Part shown: positions 54,415 through 63,552 of the stretch, one piece after another
How the letters are laid out: each line of letters starts with the position of its first letter
How positions within the stretch are numbered: position 1 is the stretch's first letter
NCBI RefSeq assembly: GCF_015351235.1
Contig: NZ_JADKSJ010000002.1
Coordinates: 1,240,001 to 1,304,000 of the forward strand
Length of the DNA stretch: 64,000 nt
Origin: Plantibacter sp. VKM Ac-2880
Lineage (GTDB): Bacteria > Actinomycetota > Actinomycetes > Actinomycetales > Microbacteriaceae
Reading direction: 5' to 3'
Program-made: the position numbers and the translations under genes
The notes under the pieces: generated by a model
Told to the model about the DNA's origin: nothing
Databases searched by the model: none
Seen by the model: the letters and a program-made list of their open reading frames with translations, nothing else

Positions 54415-55539
54415 TCAGCTGACGGGGACGTGCCGCTCGTCGGGACCGACGTACTCGGACAGCGGCCGGATGAGCGCGTTCGACGCCAGCTGCTCGGCGA
54501 TGTGCGCCGTCCAGCCGACCACGCGGGCCGCGACGAACAGCGGCGTGAACGTCTCCGTGTCGAAGCCGATCAGCTTGTACGCCGGACCGGACGGGTAGTC
54601 GAGGTTCGGCTTGATGTTCTTCCGCGCGACCATGTCGGACTCCAACGCCGTGTACAGCTCGAGGACCTCCGGCTTGCCGTAGTGCTCCGCGAGCTTCTCC
54701 AACGACGCCAGCATCGTCGGGACTCGCGAGTCCCCGTTCTTGTACACGCGGTGGCCGAAGCCCATGATCTTGCGCTTCTCGGCGAGCGCCGCATCCAACC
54801 AGGCGCTCGCGCGGTCCGCCGAGCCGATCTCGTCGAACACGTGCATGACGGCCTCGTTCGCGCCACCGTGCAGCGCCCCCTTGAGGGCCCCGATCCCGCC
54901 GACGACCGCCGAGTAGAGGTCGCTGAGGGTCGAGGTGATGACGCGGGCCGTGAACGTCGAGGCGTTGAACGAGTGCTCCGCGTAGAGGATCATCGACACG
55001 TCGAACGCGTCCACGACGACGGGGTCGGCTTCCTCGCCGAAGGTCATGAACAGGAAGTTCTCGCTGTACCCGAGGTCGTCGCGCGGCGGCACGAGCTCGA
55101 GGCCGTGACGGCGACGCTGGTCGTAGGCGACGATCGCCGGCAGCTTCGCGTAGAGGCTCGCCGCCTTCACGGCGTTCGCCTCGGCCGTGTTGGTCTCGGC
55201 GGTCGGGTCGTTCGCACCGATGACACTCACCGCAGTGCGGAGGGCGTCCATCGGGTGCGAAGTGGTGGGAAGGAGGTCGATCGCCGCCTTCACGTTGTCG
55301 TCGAGCGCGCGCTGCGACCGCTCCAGCGACGTGAACTCGGCGAGTTCGGCCTCGCTCGGCAGCTCGCCGTTCCACAGCAGGTACGCCACCTGCTCGAAGG
55401 TGCAGTGCTCCGCGAGCTCCTGCACCGGATACCCGCGATAGAGGAGGGAGTTCGTCTCCGGGTTCACCTTCGAGACACTCGTCACGTCGACGACGACGCC
55501 GGCGAGACCCTTCTTGATGTCGCTGGTCGCTTCGGTCAT
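54415..55539 (-). CDS. prpC: 2-Methylcitrate synthase / citrate synthase
   Basis: A 374-residue short-form citrate synthase. Catalytic segments: ALHGGANEAVMHVF, GFGHRVYKNGDSRV with the catalytic His, LYAEHSFNASTFTARV with the second His, and DYPSGPAYKLIGF preceding the Asp region. Being the last gene of a prpD-prpB-prpC set it most likely condenses propionyl-CoA with oxaloacetate. GGAGCACCGC precedes ATG 55539. The hairpin at 54371 ends the operon. Confidence 0.93.
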   Translation of the reverse strand: MTEATSDIKKGLAGVVVDVTSVSKVNPETNSLLYRGYPVQELAEHCTFEQVAYLLWNGELPSEAELAEFTSLERSQRALDDNVKAAIDLLPTTSHPMDALRTAVSVIGANDPTAETNTAEANAVKAASLYAKLPAIVAYDQRRRHGLELVPPRDDLGYSENFLFMTFGEEADPVVVDAFDVSMILYAEHSFNASTFTARVITSTLSDLYSAVVGGIGALKGALHGGANEAVMHVFDEIGSADRASAWLDAALAEKRKIMGFGHRVYKNGDSRVPTMLASLEKLAEHYGKPEVLELYTALESDMVARKNIKPNLDYPSGPAYKLIGFDTETFTPLFVAARVVGWTAHIAEQLASNALIRPLSEYVGPDERHVPVS

Positions 55540-55657
55540 GCGGTGCTCCTTTGCGGTGGTGCTGCGGTCATGCGTGGGTCGAGCTTGGCAGCAGGGTCGC
55601 CCCTCGACAAGCGCGGGGAGCGGAGACCCAGGTGGTGTTCATCGGGGCCGGTCGGCC

Positions 55658-55682
55658 ACCCGGTCCCTGAGCTTGCCTGCGG
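55658..55682. repeat. Single arm of the dispersed CCTGAGCTTG repeat
   Basis: CCGGTCCCTGAGCTTG in the prpB-prpC gap, directly at the prpB stop codon. The following bases diverge from the usual TCGAAG. Confidence 0.55.
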
Positions 55683-55683
55683 G

Positions 55684-56583
55684 CTACCGGTCGACGGTGA
55701 AGTTGAACACCGAGGTGTCGAAGCGGTTGTAGCCCTCATAGTCGATGAGTTCGTAGAGGTCGGCGCGGTGCTGCATCTCCCCCAGCTTGCCCGTGAGCGA
55801 GCCCTCCTCGTTCAGCGTGTCGAGCGCACGACCCGCCGCACCCATGGCGATGCGCAGGAGGGAGACCGGCCAGATGACGAGGTTCACCCCCACGTCGGCG
55901 AGCTGCTGACTCGTGAACAGCTCACTCTTGCCGAACTCGGTCATGTTGGCGAGGATCGGCACGTCGACGGCCGCACGGACGGCGGCGAACTCCTCGAGCG
56001 ACCGCATGGCCTCCGGGAAGATCGCGTCGGCACCGGCGTCGACGAGTTGCTTGGCCCGGTCGATCGCCGCGTCGAGACCGTCGACCGCCGCGATGTCGGT
56101 CCGCGCCATGATGAGCAGGTTCGGGTCGCGACGCGCGTCGACGGCGGCGCGGATGCGACCGAGTGCGGTCGAGGTGTCGACGACCTGCTTGCCGTCGAGG
56201 TGCCCGCAACGCTTCGGGTTGACCTGGTCCTCGATGTGGAGGCCGGCGAGCCCGGCGTCCTCGATCTCCTGGACGGTGCGCGCGACGTTCATCGGCTCTC
56301 CGAAGCCGGTGTCGGCGTCGACGATGGCCGGCAGCTCGGTCATGCGCGCGATCTGCTTCGCCCGACCGGCGACCTCGGTGAGGGTCGTCAGGCCGATGTC
56401 CGGCAGACCGAGGTCGGCCGAGAGGACGGCTCCGGAGATGTAGACGCCGTCGAAGCCCTTCTGCTCGATGAGGCGAGCGGACAGCGGGTTGAACGCTCCG
56501 GGAAATCGGAGCAGTTCACCGGTGGCGAGCCGCTCTCGGAAGGCGCGGCGCTTCTCGGCCGGCGTGGTCTGGCTGTACAACAT
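55684..56583 (-). CDS. prpB: Methylisocitrate lyase
   Basis: A 299-residue TIM-barrel lyase splitting 2-methylisocitrate to pyruvate and succinate. Signature segments: FPGAFNPLSARLIEQKGFDGVYISGAVLSA, PAIVDADTGFGEPMNV, HIEDQVNPKRCGHLDGKQVV with the active-site Cys motif, and LIMARTDIAAVDGLD. It starts 31 bp after the prpD stop. Part of propionyl-CoA breakdown with prpC and prpD; such propionyl-CoA arises from odd-chain fatty acids or branched amino acids, consistent with the neighbouring beta-oxidation operon. Confidence 0.95.
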   Translation of the reverse strand: MLYSQTTPAEKRRAFRERLATGELLRFPGAFNPLSARLIEQKGFDGVYISGAVLSADLGLPDIGLTTLTEVAGRAKQIARMTELPAIVDADTGFGEPMNVARTVQEIEDAGLAGLHIEDQVNPKRCGHLDGKQVVDTSTALGRIRAAVDARRDPNLLIMARTDIAAVDGLDAAIDRAKQLVDAGADAIFPEAMRSLEEFAAVRAAVDVPILANMTEFGKSELFTSQQLADVGVNLVIWPVSLLRIAMGAAGRALDTLNEEGSLTGKLGEMQHRADLYELIDYEGYNRFDTSVFNFTVDR

Positions 56584-56614
56584 CAGCGATGTCCCGTCTG
56601 GTCGTCGGCCGGCA

Positions 56615-58174
56615 TCAGAAGAGACCGGTCGGGTGCGGTGCCGAGGCGAGGACCCCGGAGGACGCTTGGATGCTCAGCTGCTTGACCTCGTCCGCATCGA
56701 GCTCGGGCAGGCGTTCGGCGAGCGCGAGGAAGCGGTCGATCTCCTCCGGGTCGAGGACGCCGGCGGCGAGGGTGCGGAACTTCTGCACGTAGTCGGCGCG
56801 GGCGAACGGCCGGGCACCGAGCGGGTGGGCGTCGGCGACGGCGATCTCGTCGACGATGGTCGAGCCGTCGGTCAGGGTGATCTCGATGCGGCCGCCGAAC
56901 GCCTGCTCGGACGGGTCGAGCGAGTGGTACCGGCGCGTCCACTCCGGGTCCTCCGCCGTGGTGATCCGGTGCCACAGCTCCACCGTGTCCTCGCGCTGCG
57001 CCCGCTCCGGCCGGTAGGAGTCGACGTGGTGCCACGCACCGTCCTGCAGGGCGACCGCGACGATGTACGGGATCGAGTGGTCGAGCGTCTCGCGCGAGGC
57101 CGTCGGGTCGTACTTCTGCGGGTCGTTCGCCCCGGAGCCGATCACGTAGTGCGTGTGGTGGGAGGTGTGAAGGACGATCCGCTCGACCTGTGGTCCCTGC
57201 CCTTCGACAAGCTCAGGATCCGCGTGTCGAAGGGCGAAAAGCTCCGGGTGCTCGTGATGCAGCTTCCGGGCGAGGTCGATCCAGGCCTGCGCCTGGTACT
57301 CGGCCGAGTGCTCCTTCGTGAAGGAGTCGAGGATCGCCAGCTTCGGCTCCCCCGCGCCGGGCAGCGGGATGTCGTAAGAGGCGTCCGGGCCGTCGAGCAG
57401 CCAGGCGACGACGCCGTCCTCACCCTCGTAGATGGGCGACGGGCTGGTCTCGCCGCGCATCGCCCGGTCGACGGCCTCGACCGCGAGCTTGCCGGCGAAT
57501 GCCGGGGCGTGGGCCTTCCACGTGGAGATCTCGCCCTTGCGGGACTGCCGCGTCGCCGTCGTCGTGTGGAGCGCCTGACCGATGGCCTGGTAGATGGTCG
57601 TCTGGTCGAGGCCGAGCATGGTGCCGATGCCGGCCGCGGCGCTCGGGCCGAGGTGCGCGACGTGGTCGATCTTGTGGCGGTGCAGACTGATCGCCTTCGC
57701 GAGGTCGATCTGGATCTCGTACCCGGTCGCGATACCCCGCACGAGGTCGGCGCCCGTGCACCCCACGTGCTGGGCGACCGCGACGATGGGCGGGATGTTG
57801 TCGCCCGGGTGCGAGTACTCGGCCGCGAGGAAGGTGTCGTGGAAGTCGAGCTCCCGCACGGCGACGCCGTTGGCCCACGCCGCCCACTCCGGTGACACGC
57901 GGCGGGCGAGGTCGGGACCGAACACGGTGGCTCCGTCGCCGCCGGTGCTGACGGGGTGGCTGAGGGCCTGTGCTCGTGCCGAGGAGACCGGGCGACGCGT
58001 GAGCGAGGCCGCTGCGACCGCCGCGTTGTCGATGACCCGGTTGATGATCATGTCGACGACCTCTGGTGTCACCTCGACCGGATCGGTGGCGACACGGGCG
58101 AGCTGCCAGGCGAGCTGCCCTTCGCGCGCGAGGTTCTCCTCGCTGCGGTGGACACGCAGGTGGTGCTGGATCAC
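56615..58174 (-). CDS. prpD: 2-Methylcitrate dehydratase (MmgE/PrpD family), with in-frame repeat insertion
   Basis: A 519-residue MmgE/PrpD dehydratase. Visible family parts: [91 protein letters not shown], and [12 protein letters not shown]. Start GTG 58174 has GAGAGGA upstream. A copy of the genome-wide repeat lies inside the gene (57200-57234), adding residues [13 protein letters not shown] in frame; this explains its length above the usual 480-505. It is first in the prpDBC operon. Confidence 0.94.
   Translation of the reverse strand: MIQHHLRVHRSEENLAREGQLAWQLARVATDPVEVTPEVVDMIINRVIDNAAVAAASLTRRPVSSARAQALSHPVSTGGDGATVFGPDLARRVSPEWAAWANGVAVRELDFHDTFLAAEYSHPGDNIPPIVAVAQHVGCTGADLVRGIATGYEIQIDLAKAISLHRHKIDHVAHLGPSAAAGIGTMLGLDQTTIYQAIGQALHTTTATRQSRKGEISTWKAHAPAFAGKLAVEAVDRAMRGETSPSPIYEGEDGVVAWLLDGPDASYDIPLPGAGEPKLAILDSFTKEHSAEYQAQAWIDLARKLHHEHPELFALRHADPELVEGQGPQVERIVLHTSHHTHYVIGSGANDPQKYDPTASRETLDHSIPYIVAVALQDGAWHHVDSYRPERAQREDTVELWHRITTAEDPEWTRRYHSLDPSEQAFGGRIEITLTDGSTIVDEIAVADAHPLGARPFARADYVQKFRTLAAGVLDPEEIDRFLALAERLPELDADEVKQLSIQASSGVLASAPHPTGLF
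57200..57234. repeat. Dispersed repeat inserted in frame inside prpD
   Basis: CCCTTCGACA (57200-57209) and TGTCGAAGGG (57225-57234) form a perfect 10-bp inverted repeat around AGCTCAGGATCCGCG. It is the same family as the intergenic clusters and encodes the local PELVEG peptide. Confidence 0.8.
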
Positions 58175-58474
58175 GGGTGTTCCTCTCAGGTGCTGCGGGC
58201 GCCGGCACCTCCTCCCAGCCTACGCCCGACGGCCGCGCCGACAGCGGCAGGAGAACCGGCCGGGAACAGGACGTTTTCCGCACAGACGGCGCTCGGCGTG
58301 AGGCGGGCTCCCTCCCGACTGACATACCAGGCGTGCTCTCCACGACTGTTCAGCCGACGCACACCGCGCACCCGGCGGGAGCGGCCAGGCTGGCTCCGGG
58401 CTGCGCGAGCGGGCCCCCGTCGCGACAGTCCCGAGGTCGGCGATGCTGCACCCGACACCGCTGAGGAGACGACC

Positions 58475-58906
58475 ATGACCGACCAGAGCGCCGACGTGGT
58501 GCGCGCCGACGCCCTCCACTACACGACGATGTTCGCGGAGAAGCCGTTCGAACCGGCATTGCTCCTGTTCTGCGCGAACGGCGCCTACCGGATCCTGTCG
58601 CCGGGCGAGGACCACCCGGGGAGCTACGTCGCCGAAGGGCCGCTCGACGCCGATCGGGTTCGGGTGAACTTCATCTCCTGGCCGTCCGAGGATTGGAACC
58701 GGAACGTCGCCTTCCACGTCCTCGACTTCGACCGGGCCTCCGGGCGGTTCACGCAACAGCTCCGGCTGCCCGGCGACCCCGAACCCAAGCACCAGGCCGG
58801 ACGGCACACCGAGGTGACGGCGCTCGGGCACTGGGACGCGGACACGACGTGGGAGTCCGCGGCTCCCCAGCTCGCCTCGGTGTTCGCTTCGCTCGCTACC
58901 GGCTGA
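58475..58906 (+). CDS. Uncharacterised 143-residue protein
   Basis: A 143-residue soluble protein with many aromatic and acidic residues (LHYTTMFAEKPFEPALLLFC, YRILSPGEDHPGSYV, VNFISWPSEDWNRNVAFHVLDF). I do not recognise its family. Codon use fits the neighbours, GAGGAG lies before ATG 58475, and there is no signal peptide or membrane helix. It is divergent from the prp operon by 300 bp, and convergent with the XRE gene. Confidence 0.75.
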   Translation: MTDQSADVVRADALHYTTMFAEKPFEPALLLFCANGAYRILSPGEDHPGSYVAEGPLDADRVRVNFISWPSEDWNRNVAFHVLDFDRASGRFTQQLRLPGDPEPKHQAGRHTEVTALGHWDADTTWESAAPQLASVFASLATG

Positions 58907-58965
58907 GCCCGGAGTCGGTGCACACGGGCATCGTCCGGGCCGGACCTGGACGTTCGGGACGCGCC

Positions 58966-59298
58966 TCAGGCGGCGAGCAGCTGCGGGTCCGCCGGGGGAC
59001 GGAGCAGGGTGACGGTCGCCTCGGCGAGCGGGGCGTCGGTGAGCGGAGGCTCGAGGAGCGCCGGCGTGGTCGCGGCGTCGAAGCGGTCGGCGATGTCGAA
59101 CATGAGGGTGTCCAGCCCGGTGCGCAAGGCGTCGGCGATGGTTACGACGACCTCCGACGAGGCGTCCTTCCGGCCGCGTTCGATCTCCGACAGGTACGGC
59201 GTCGAGACGGCGGCCGCCAGGGCGACGTCCTGCAGGGTCCGCCCCTGTTCCAGACGGCGCGTGCGCAAGGCGGCGCCGAGGGCTTCGCGGTACAACAT
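58966..59298 (-). CDS. XRE-family helix-turn-helix regulator
   Basis: A 110-residue regulator with a Cro/C1-type helix-turn-helix over its first 65 residues (RTRRLEQGRTLQDVALAAAVSTPYLSEIERGRKDASSEVV). The C-terminal tail is short and Pro/Ala-rich, without a sensor domain. ATG 59298 was chosen; the upstream open frame runs into repeat DNA. It could control the beta-oxidation operon upstream or the prp genes, but no site is obvious. Confidence 0.85.
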   Translation of the reverse strand: MLYREALGAALRTRRLEQGRTLQDVALAAAVSTPYLSEIERGRKDASSEVVVTIADALRTGLDTLMFDIADRFDAATTPALLEPPLTDAPLAEATVTLLRPPADPQLLAA

Positions 59299-59384
59299 GG
59301 CGTCCCCTTCCGGCTCGTTGGTCTCACTGTAGGCGCGAGCCGACCGGAGGCGGGGAGCCCACGTTCTGCCGTCAGCGGACACCC

Positions 59385-59490
59385 CCGCTCCCTGAGCTCC
59401 ACCCCGATCCCTGAGCTTGTCGAAGGGCCCCGGTCCCTGAGCCCCACCCCGGCCCCTGAGCCCCACCCCGGTCCCTGAGCCTGTCGAAGG
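59385..59490. repeat. Tandem CCCTGAGC... repeats
   Basis: About five units (GATCCCTGAGCTTGTCGAAG, CCCGGTCCCTGAGCCCCAC and similar) between the XRE gene and the SDR stop. No gene lies in it. Confidence 0.75.
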
Positions 59491-59491
59491 G

Positions 59492-60316
59492 CTACAGGAA
59501 GATGTCCGGGTACAGCTCGGACTCGTCGACCCCCGGTGAGTACTTCGTGAAGTCGGTGACGCCCGCCTCAGTGAGCACGTCCTCGACGATGAGCGACCGA
59601 CCCGTGAGCTCCCGCGCCGGCGAGATGAGCACCTCGTAGGCCGCGTCGGCGTAGATCTCCGGTGTCCGGCTCTTCGCCAACAGCGCCTCGCCGCCGAGGA
59701 TGTTGCCGACGGCCGCCGTCTTGATCGTCGTCTTCGGCCAGAGCGTGTTCGCGGCGATGCCGTCCCGCCCGAACTCCGCGGCGATCCCCAGAGTCACCAT
59801 CGACATGCCGTACTTCGCGAGGGTGTAGCCCGTGTGGGCGCCGAGCCACTTCGGGTCGAGGTTCAGCGGCGGCGAGAGCGAGAGGATGTGCGGGTTCTCC
59901 GCGTCACGCAGCATCGGGATGGCCGCGCGGGACAGCATGAAGGTGCCGCGGACGTTGACGTCCTGCATGAGGTCGTAGCGTTTGGCGTCGAGGTCGAGGG
60001 TGCGCGCCAGGCTGATCACGCTGGCGTTGTTCACGACGATGTCGATGCCGCCGAACTCGCCCGCCGTCTCGAACACGGCACGGGTGATGTCGTCGTCGTT
60101 CCGCACGTCACCGAGGATGGGCAGCGCCCGCCCGCCCGCATCACGGATCGCCTCCGCCGCGGTGTGGATCGTGCCCTCGAGCCGCGGGTCCGGGGTGTCG
60201 GTCTTCGCGAGGATGGCCACGTTGGCGCCGTCACGGGCGGCTCGGAGGGCGATCGCGAGGCCGATGCCACGGCTGCCGCCCGACATGAGGATGGTCTTGC
60301 CGGCGAGAGTGGTCAT
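59492..60316 (-). CDS. Short-chain dehydrogenase (HSDL2-like)
   Basis: A 274-residue SDR enzyme: cofactor loop ILMSGGSRGIGLAIAL, IDIVVNNASVISL, and active site with Ser and the Tyr/Lys of GYTLAKYGMSM. It has the longer substrate loop seen in HSDL2-type proteins of fatty-acid metabolism. ATG 60316 overlaps the enoyl-CoA hydratase stop by 4 bp; last gene of a four-gene leftward operon. Expected to oxidise a 3-hydroxyacyl or related alcohol. Confidence 0.9.
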   Translation of the reverse strand: MTTLAGKTILMSGGSRGIGLAIALRAARDGANVAILAKTDTPDPRLEGTIHTAAEAIRDAGGRALPILGDVRNDDDITRAVFETAGEFGGIDIVVNNASVISLARTLDLDAKRYDLMQDVNVRGTFMLSRAAIPMLRDAENPHILSLSPPLNLDPKWLGAHTGYTLAKYGMSMVTLGIAAEFGRDGIAANTLWPKTTIKTAAVGNILGGEALLAKSRTPEIYADAAYEVLISPARELTGRSLIVEDVLTEAGVTDFTKYSPGVDESELYPDIFL

Positions 60317-61146
60317 GCGGTGGGCTCCTTCGGGGTGGTGGCAGTGGTGGCGCTTGCGCGCCTGGCGGAGGCGGCGGCGAACGCCGAGACGCGGGCCACG
60401 GACTCCGGCGTCTCGATCGCGGCACCGATCGTGCGGGCCTCATCGTCGAGTGCGTCCTGGTACGTCCTGCCGACGCTCTCCCGGAGGAGACGCCTGGCCT
60501 GTCCGAACGCGGCCGTCGCGCCCGCCAACCAGAACGCCGCCACCTCGCGCGCACGCGCATCGAGCTGGTCGGCCGGGACGACCTCGGTGACGAGCCCCCA
60601 GTCGAGCGCCTCCTCGGCACTCAACATCCGCGGGCTGAGCGTGAGTTCGAGGGCCCGGCGCATCCCGACCGCCTCGGGTAGGAGTGTGCTCACCCCGCAG
60701 TCGGGCGTGAGGCCGATGTCGGCGTACTTGCTGACGAACTTGGCGCGGTCCGAGGCGACGATCACGTCCGCGACGAGCATGAAGCCCAACCCGCCACCGG
60801 CCACGGCGCCCTGCACTGCGGCGACGATCGGCTTCGCGGCCTGCTGCAGCGTCCGGTGCCCCTCGTGGATGATGTCGGCGAGCTCCGTGACGAACGCGCC
60901 GGTCGACCCCGGACTGCCGTCGCCCATGCCCGCCATCGCGAGGACGTCGCCGCCCGCGCAGAACGCCGGACCGTTGGCATCGAACAGGACGGCCTCGACG
61001 TCGTCCCGCTCGGCGATCTCGATGGCGAGGTCGCGCCACCGCCTGGCCGCGCGGTCGTCGATCGCGTTGAGGCTCTTCGGGCGGTTGAGCGTGAGGTGCG
61101 CGAGGCCGCCGCCCACGTCGAAGAGGATCGTGTCGTCACTGGTCAC
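60313..61146 (-). CDS. Enoyl-CoA hydratase/isomerase family protein
   Basis: A 277-residue crotonase. Oxyanion-hole segments FDANGPAFCAGGDVLAM and GAVAGGGLGFMLVADV are intact; YADIGLTPDCGVSTLLP follows with an Asp in place of the second catalytic Glu region of classic hydratases, so isomerase or hydrolase activity is also possible. It overlaps the SDR gene downstream by 4 bp and follows the other SDR gene after 52 bp. Beta-oxidation step two by context. Confidence 0.9.
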   Translation of the reverse strand: MTSDDTILFDVGGGLAHLTLNRPKSLNAIDDRAARRWRDLAIEIAERDDVEAVLFDANGPAFCAGGDVLAMAGMGDGSPGSTGAFVTELADIIHEGHRTLQQAAKPIVAAVQGAVAGGGLGFMLVADVIVASDRAKFVSKYADIGLTPDCGVSTLLPEAVGMRRALELTLSPRMLSAEEALDWGLVTEVVPADQLDARAREVAAFWLAGATAAFGQARRLLRESVGRTYQDALDDEARTIGAAIETPESVARVSAFAAASARRASATTATTPKEPTA

Positions 61147-61198
61147 GTGGTGCTCCCTGGTCGGTGATGGATCGATGCGGCGGTCGGTGCGCGGCCGC

Positions 61199-61978
61199 TC
61201 ACTTGGGCGCCATCCGGATCGCGCCGTCGAGGCGGATCGTCTCGCCGTTGAGGTAACCGTTCTCGATGATGTGGAGCGCGAGGGCGGCGTACTCGTCGGG
61301 CCGGCCGAGGCGGGCCGGATACGGAACCTGCTGCCCGAGCGACGCCTGCGCCGCTTCGGGCAACCCGGCGAGCATGGGCGTCTCCATGATCCCCGGCGCG
61401 ATCGTCACGACCCGGATCGCGTGGCGCGCCAGCTCGCGGGCGATCGGCAGGGTCATCGAGTGCACCGCACCCTTCGACGCGGCGTAGGCGGGCTGGCCGA
61501 TCTGGCCGTCGAACGCGGCGACCGAGGCCGTGTTGACGATGACGCCGCGATCACCTCCGCCGTCCGAGGCGTCGCCGTCCGGTTCGTTGTGCTGCATCGC
61601 GTCCGCGGTGAGTCGGATGACGTTGAACGTGCCGAGGACGTTGACCCGCAGCACCCGTTCGAAGGCTTCGAGGTCCGCGGGCCCGTCGCGCCCCAGCACC
61701 TTCGCCGGTGGGGCGATCCCCGCGCAGTTGACGACGACCCTGAGCGGGCCGCGCGAGGTCGCCGCCTCGACGGCCGCCTGCACCTGCTCGCCGTCGGTCA
61801 CGTCCGCCGGGACGAAGGTGGCGAACCCACCCAACGCCTCGGCTCGCTCCTCGCCCGCGGAACCGGGCAGGTCGACGAGCACGACGCGCGCGCCCGCTCC
61901 GGCCAGGCGGGTCGCGGTCGCGAAGCCGAGTCCTGAGGCGCCGCCGGTGACGATCGCCGAGCTTCCGGTCACATCCAT
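61199..61978 (-). CDS. 3-Hydroxyacyl-CoA dehydrogenase-type SDR (HSD10-like)
   Basis: A 259-residue [46 protein letters not shown] with the catalytic Ser, [13 protein letters not shown] with Tyr and Lys, and [10 protein letters not shown]. These are features of type 2 3-hydroxyacyl-CoA dehydrogenases (HSD17B10). ATG 61978 chosen with AAGGGA upstream. Second in the operon after the thiolase. Confidence 0.92.
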   Translation of the reverse strand: MDVTGSSAIVTGGASGLGFATATRLAGAGARVVLVDLPGSAGEERAEALGGFATFVPADVTDGEQVQAAVEAATSRGPLRVVVNCAGIAPPAKVLGRDGPADLEAFERVLRVNVLGTFNVIRLTADAMQHNEPDGDASDGGGDRGVIVNTASVAAFDGQIGQPAYAASKGAVHSMTLPIARELARHAIRVVTIAPGIMETPMLAGLPEAAQASLGQQVPYPARLGRPDEYAALALHIIENGYLNGETIRLDGAIRMAPK

Positions 61979-62048
61979 GTCGGTGATCCCTTCCTGCAGT
62001 GGTGATCCCGCGACACGTGCGAGGGACGGGGAATGGAACGCACGGCGG

Positions 62049-63236
62049 TCACAGCCGTTCGATGATCGTCGCGTTGGCCATACCGCCGCCCTCGCACATC
62101 GTCTGCAGGCCGTAGCGCCCGCCGGTCGCCTCCAGCTGACCCAGCAGGCTGGCGAGGAGCTTCGTCCCGGACGCACCGAGCGGGTGGCCGAGCGCGATCG
62201 CCCCGCCACGGGGGTTGAGCCGCTCGTCGTCCACCCCGAACTCGCGCTGCCACGCGAGCGGTACGGAGGCGAAGGCCTCGTTGACCTCGAACGCGTCGAT
62301 GTCGTCGACGTCCAGTCCGCTGCGCCCGAGGATGCGACGGGTGGCGGGCAGGATGCCGGTGAGCATCTCGATCGGGTCGCTGCCCACCGCGGCGAAGGAG
62401 ACGAACCGGGCGCGCGGGGTGAGCCCGAGCTCCGCCGCCCGCACCTCGCTCATGATGAGCGCCGCCGAGGCGCCGTCCGTGAGCGGTGAGGCGTTCCCCG
62501 GCGTGATCCGCCAGGCGATCTCGGGGAAGCGGGCAGCCATGCGGTCGTCGTGGAAGACGGCGGGGAGGCCCGCGAGGCCTTCGGTCGTCGTGCCGGCACG
62601 GACCGTCTCGTCGGTGGTGACGACCGAGCCGTCCGGGAGGGTGACCGCGACGACCTCGCGGTCGAAGCCGCCGGACGCCCAGGTGGCCGCGGCCCGCTCG
62701 TGGGAGCGGGCGGCGAAGGCGTCGAGCTCGTCCCGACTCAGGTTCCAGCGGGCGGCGATGAGTTCGGCCGCGATGCCCTGGCCCACGAGCCCGTCGGGGA
62801 ACCGGGCGCGGAGTGCTGAGCCGAGCGGGTCGGCCCCCTGCACGTTGGAACCCATGGGGGCACGACTCATCGATTCGACGCCGCAGGCGATCACGACGTC
62901 GTTCCCGGCCGCCATGACGCTCTGCGCAGCGAAGGTCGTCGCCTGCTGGCTGGAGCCGCACTGGCGGTCGATCGTCGTGCCGGGGGTCTCCTGCGGGAGC
63001 CCTGCGGCGAGCGCCGCGTTCCGTGCGATGTTCTGCCCCTGCTCGCCGGACTGGGTGACGCAGCCGGCGTAGACGTCCTCGACGGCGGTCGGGTCGATGC
63101 CGGTCCGCTCCACGAGGGCACGGATCGTGCCGGCGAGGAGGTCCGTCGGGTGCACGGTGTTCAGCGCTCCGCCGGGTTTGCCACGGCCGGACGGGGTCCG
63201 GATCGCGTCGACGATCACTGCTGTGCGCATAGCCAT
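62049..63236 (-). CDS. Acetyl-CoA acyltransferase (thiolase)
   Basis: A 395-residue thiolase. The nucleophilic Cys lies in [16 protein letters not shown], the active-site His in [14 protein letters not shown], and the second Cys in [22 protein letters not shown] and the N-terminal [16 protein letters not shown] match family members. It shortens 3-ketoacyl-CoA by one acetyl unit. Starts the four-gene operon thiolase, HSD10-like SDR, crotonase, HSDL2-like SDR. Codons M-A-M at the start allow either ATG. Confidence 0.93.
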   Translation of the reverse strand: MAMRTAVIVDAIRTPSGRGKPGGALNTVHPTDLLAGTIRALVERTGIDPTAVEDVYAGCVTQSGEQGQNIARNAALAAGLPQETPGTTIDRQCGSSQQATTFAAQSVMAAGNDVVIACGVESMSRAPMGSNVQGADPLGSALRARFPDGLVGQGIAAELIAARWNLSRDELDAFAARSHERAAATWASGGFDREVVAVTLPDGSVVTTDETVRAGTTTEGLAGLPAVFHDDRMAARFPEIAWRITPGNASPLTDGASAALIMSEVRAAELGLTPRARFVSFAAVGSDPIEMLTGILPATRRILGRSGLDVDDIDAFEVNEAFASVPLAWQREFGVDDERLNPRGGAIALGHPLGASGTKLLASLLGQLEATGGRYGLQTMCEGGGMANATIIERL

Positions 63237-63345
63237 CTCCTTCGAGGTCTGCGTCCACCCTAGGCGCGCGACGTGCGGGGGTCACGGGGCTTGTCGACCG
63301 CGCACAAGACGAAGGCTGGATCGGGTCGCGTGGCCCTTCGACAAG
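63237..63345. other. Non-coding stretch between the thiolase gene and the tandem array
   Basis: No gene is seen here. It presumably holds the thiolase promoter, and it ends with one arm of the dispersed repeat (GGCCCTTCGACAAG). Confidence 0.5.
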
Positions 63346-63490
63346 CTCAGGGACCGGACGGGGGAACTCAGGGACCGGACGGGGGAACTCAGGGACCGGA
63401 CGGGGGAACTCAGGGACCGGACGGGGAACTCAGGGACCGGACGGGGGAACTCAGGGACCGGACGGGGGAACTCAGGGACCGAGGGGGACT
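63346..63490. repeat. Tandem array, seven copies of a 21-bp unit
   Basis: CTCAGGGACCGGACGGGGGAA is repeated seven times at 21-bp steps (one step is 20 bp), grown from the dispersed CTTCGACAAGCTCAGGGACC repeat at its left edge. It lies upstream of trhO. No spacer variation as in CRISPR. Confidence 0.9.
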
Positions 63491-63552
63491 CCGGGACCGG
63501 GGTCGCGGCCTGACACGGGAGCGGGTCGCGCACGGGCGATTACGATTGACCG

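Noticed and set aside
62040-62060. Separate promoter inside the beta-oxidation operon
   Set aside because: The 70-bp gap shows no clear promoter boxes; co-transcription is simpler.
63346-63490. Tandem array as a CRISPR
   Set aside because: Units of 21 bp follow each other with no unique spacers and no cas genes lie nearby.
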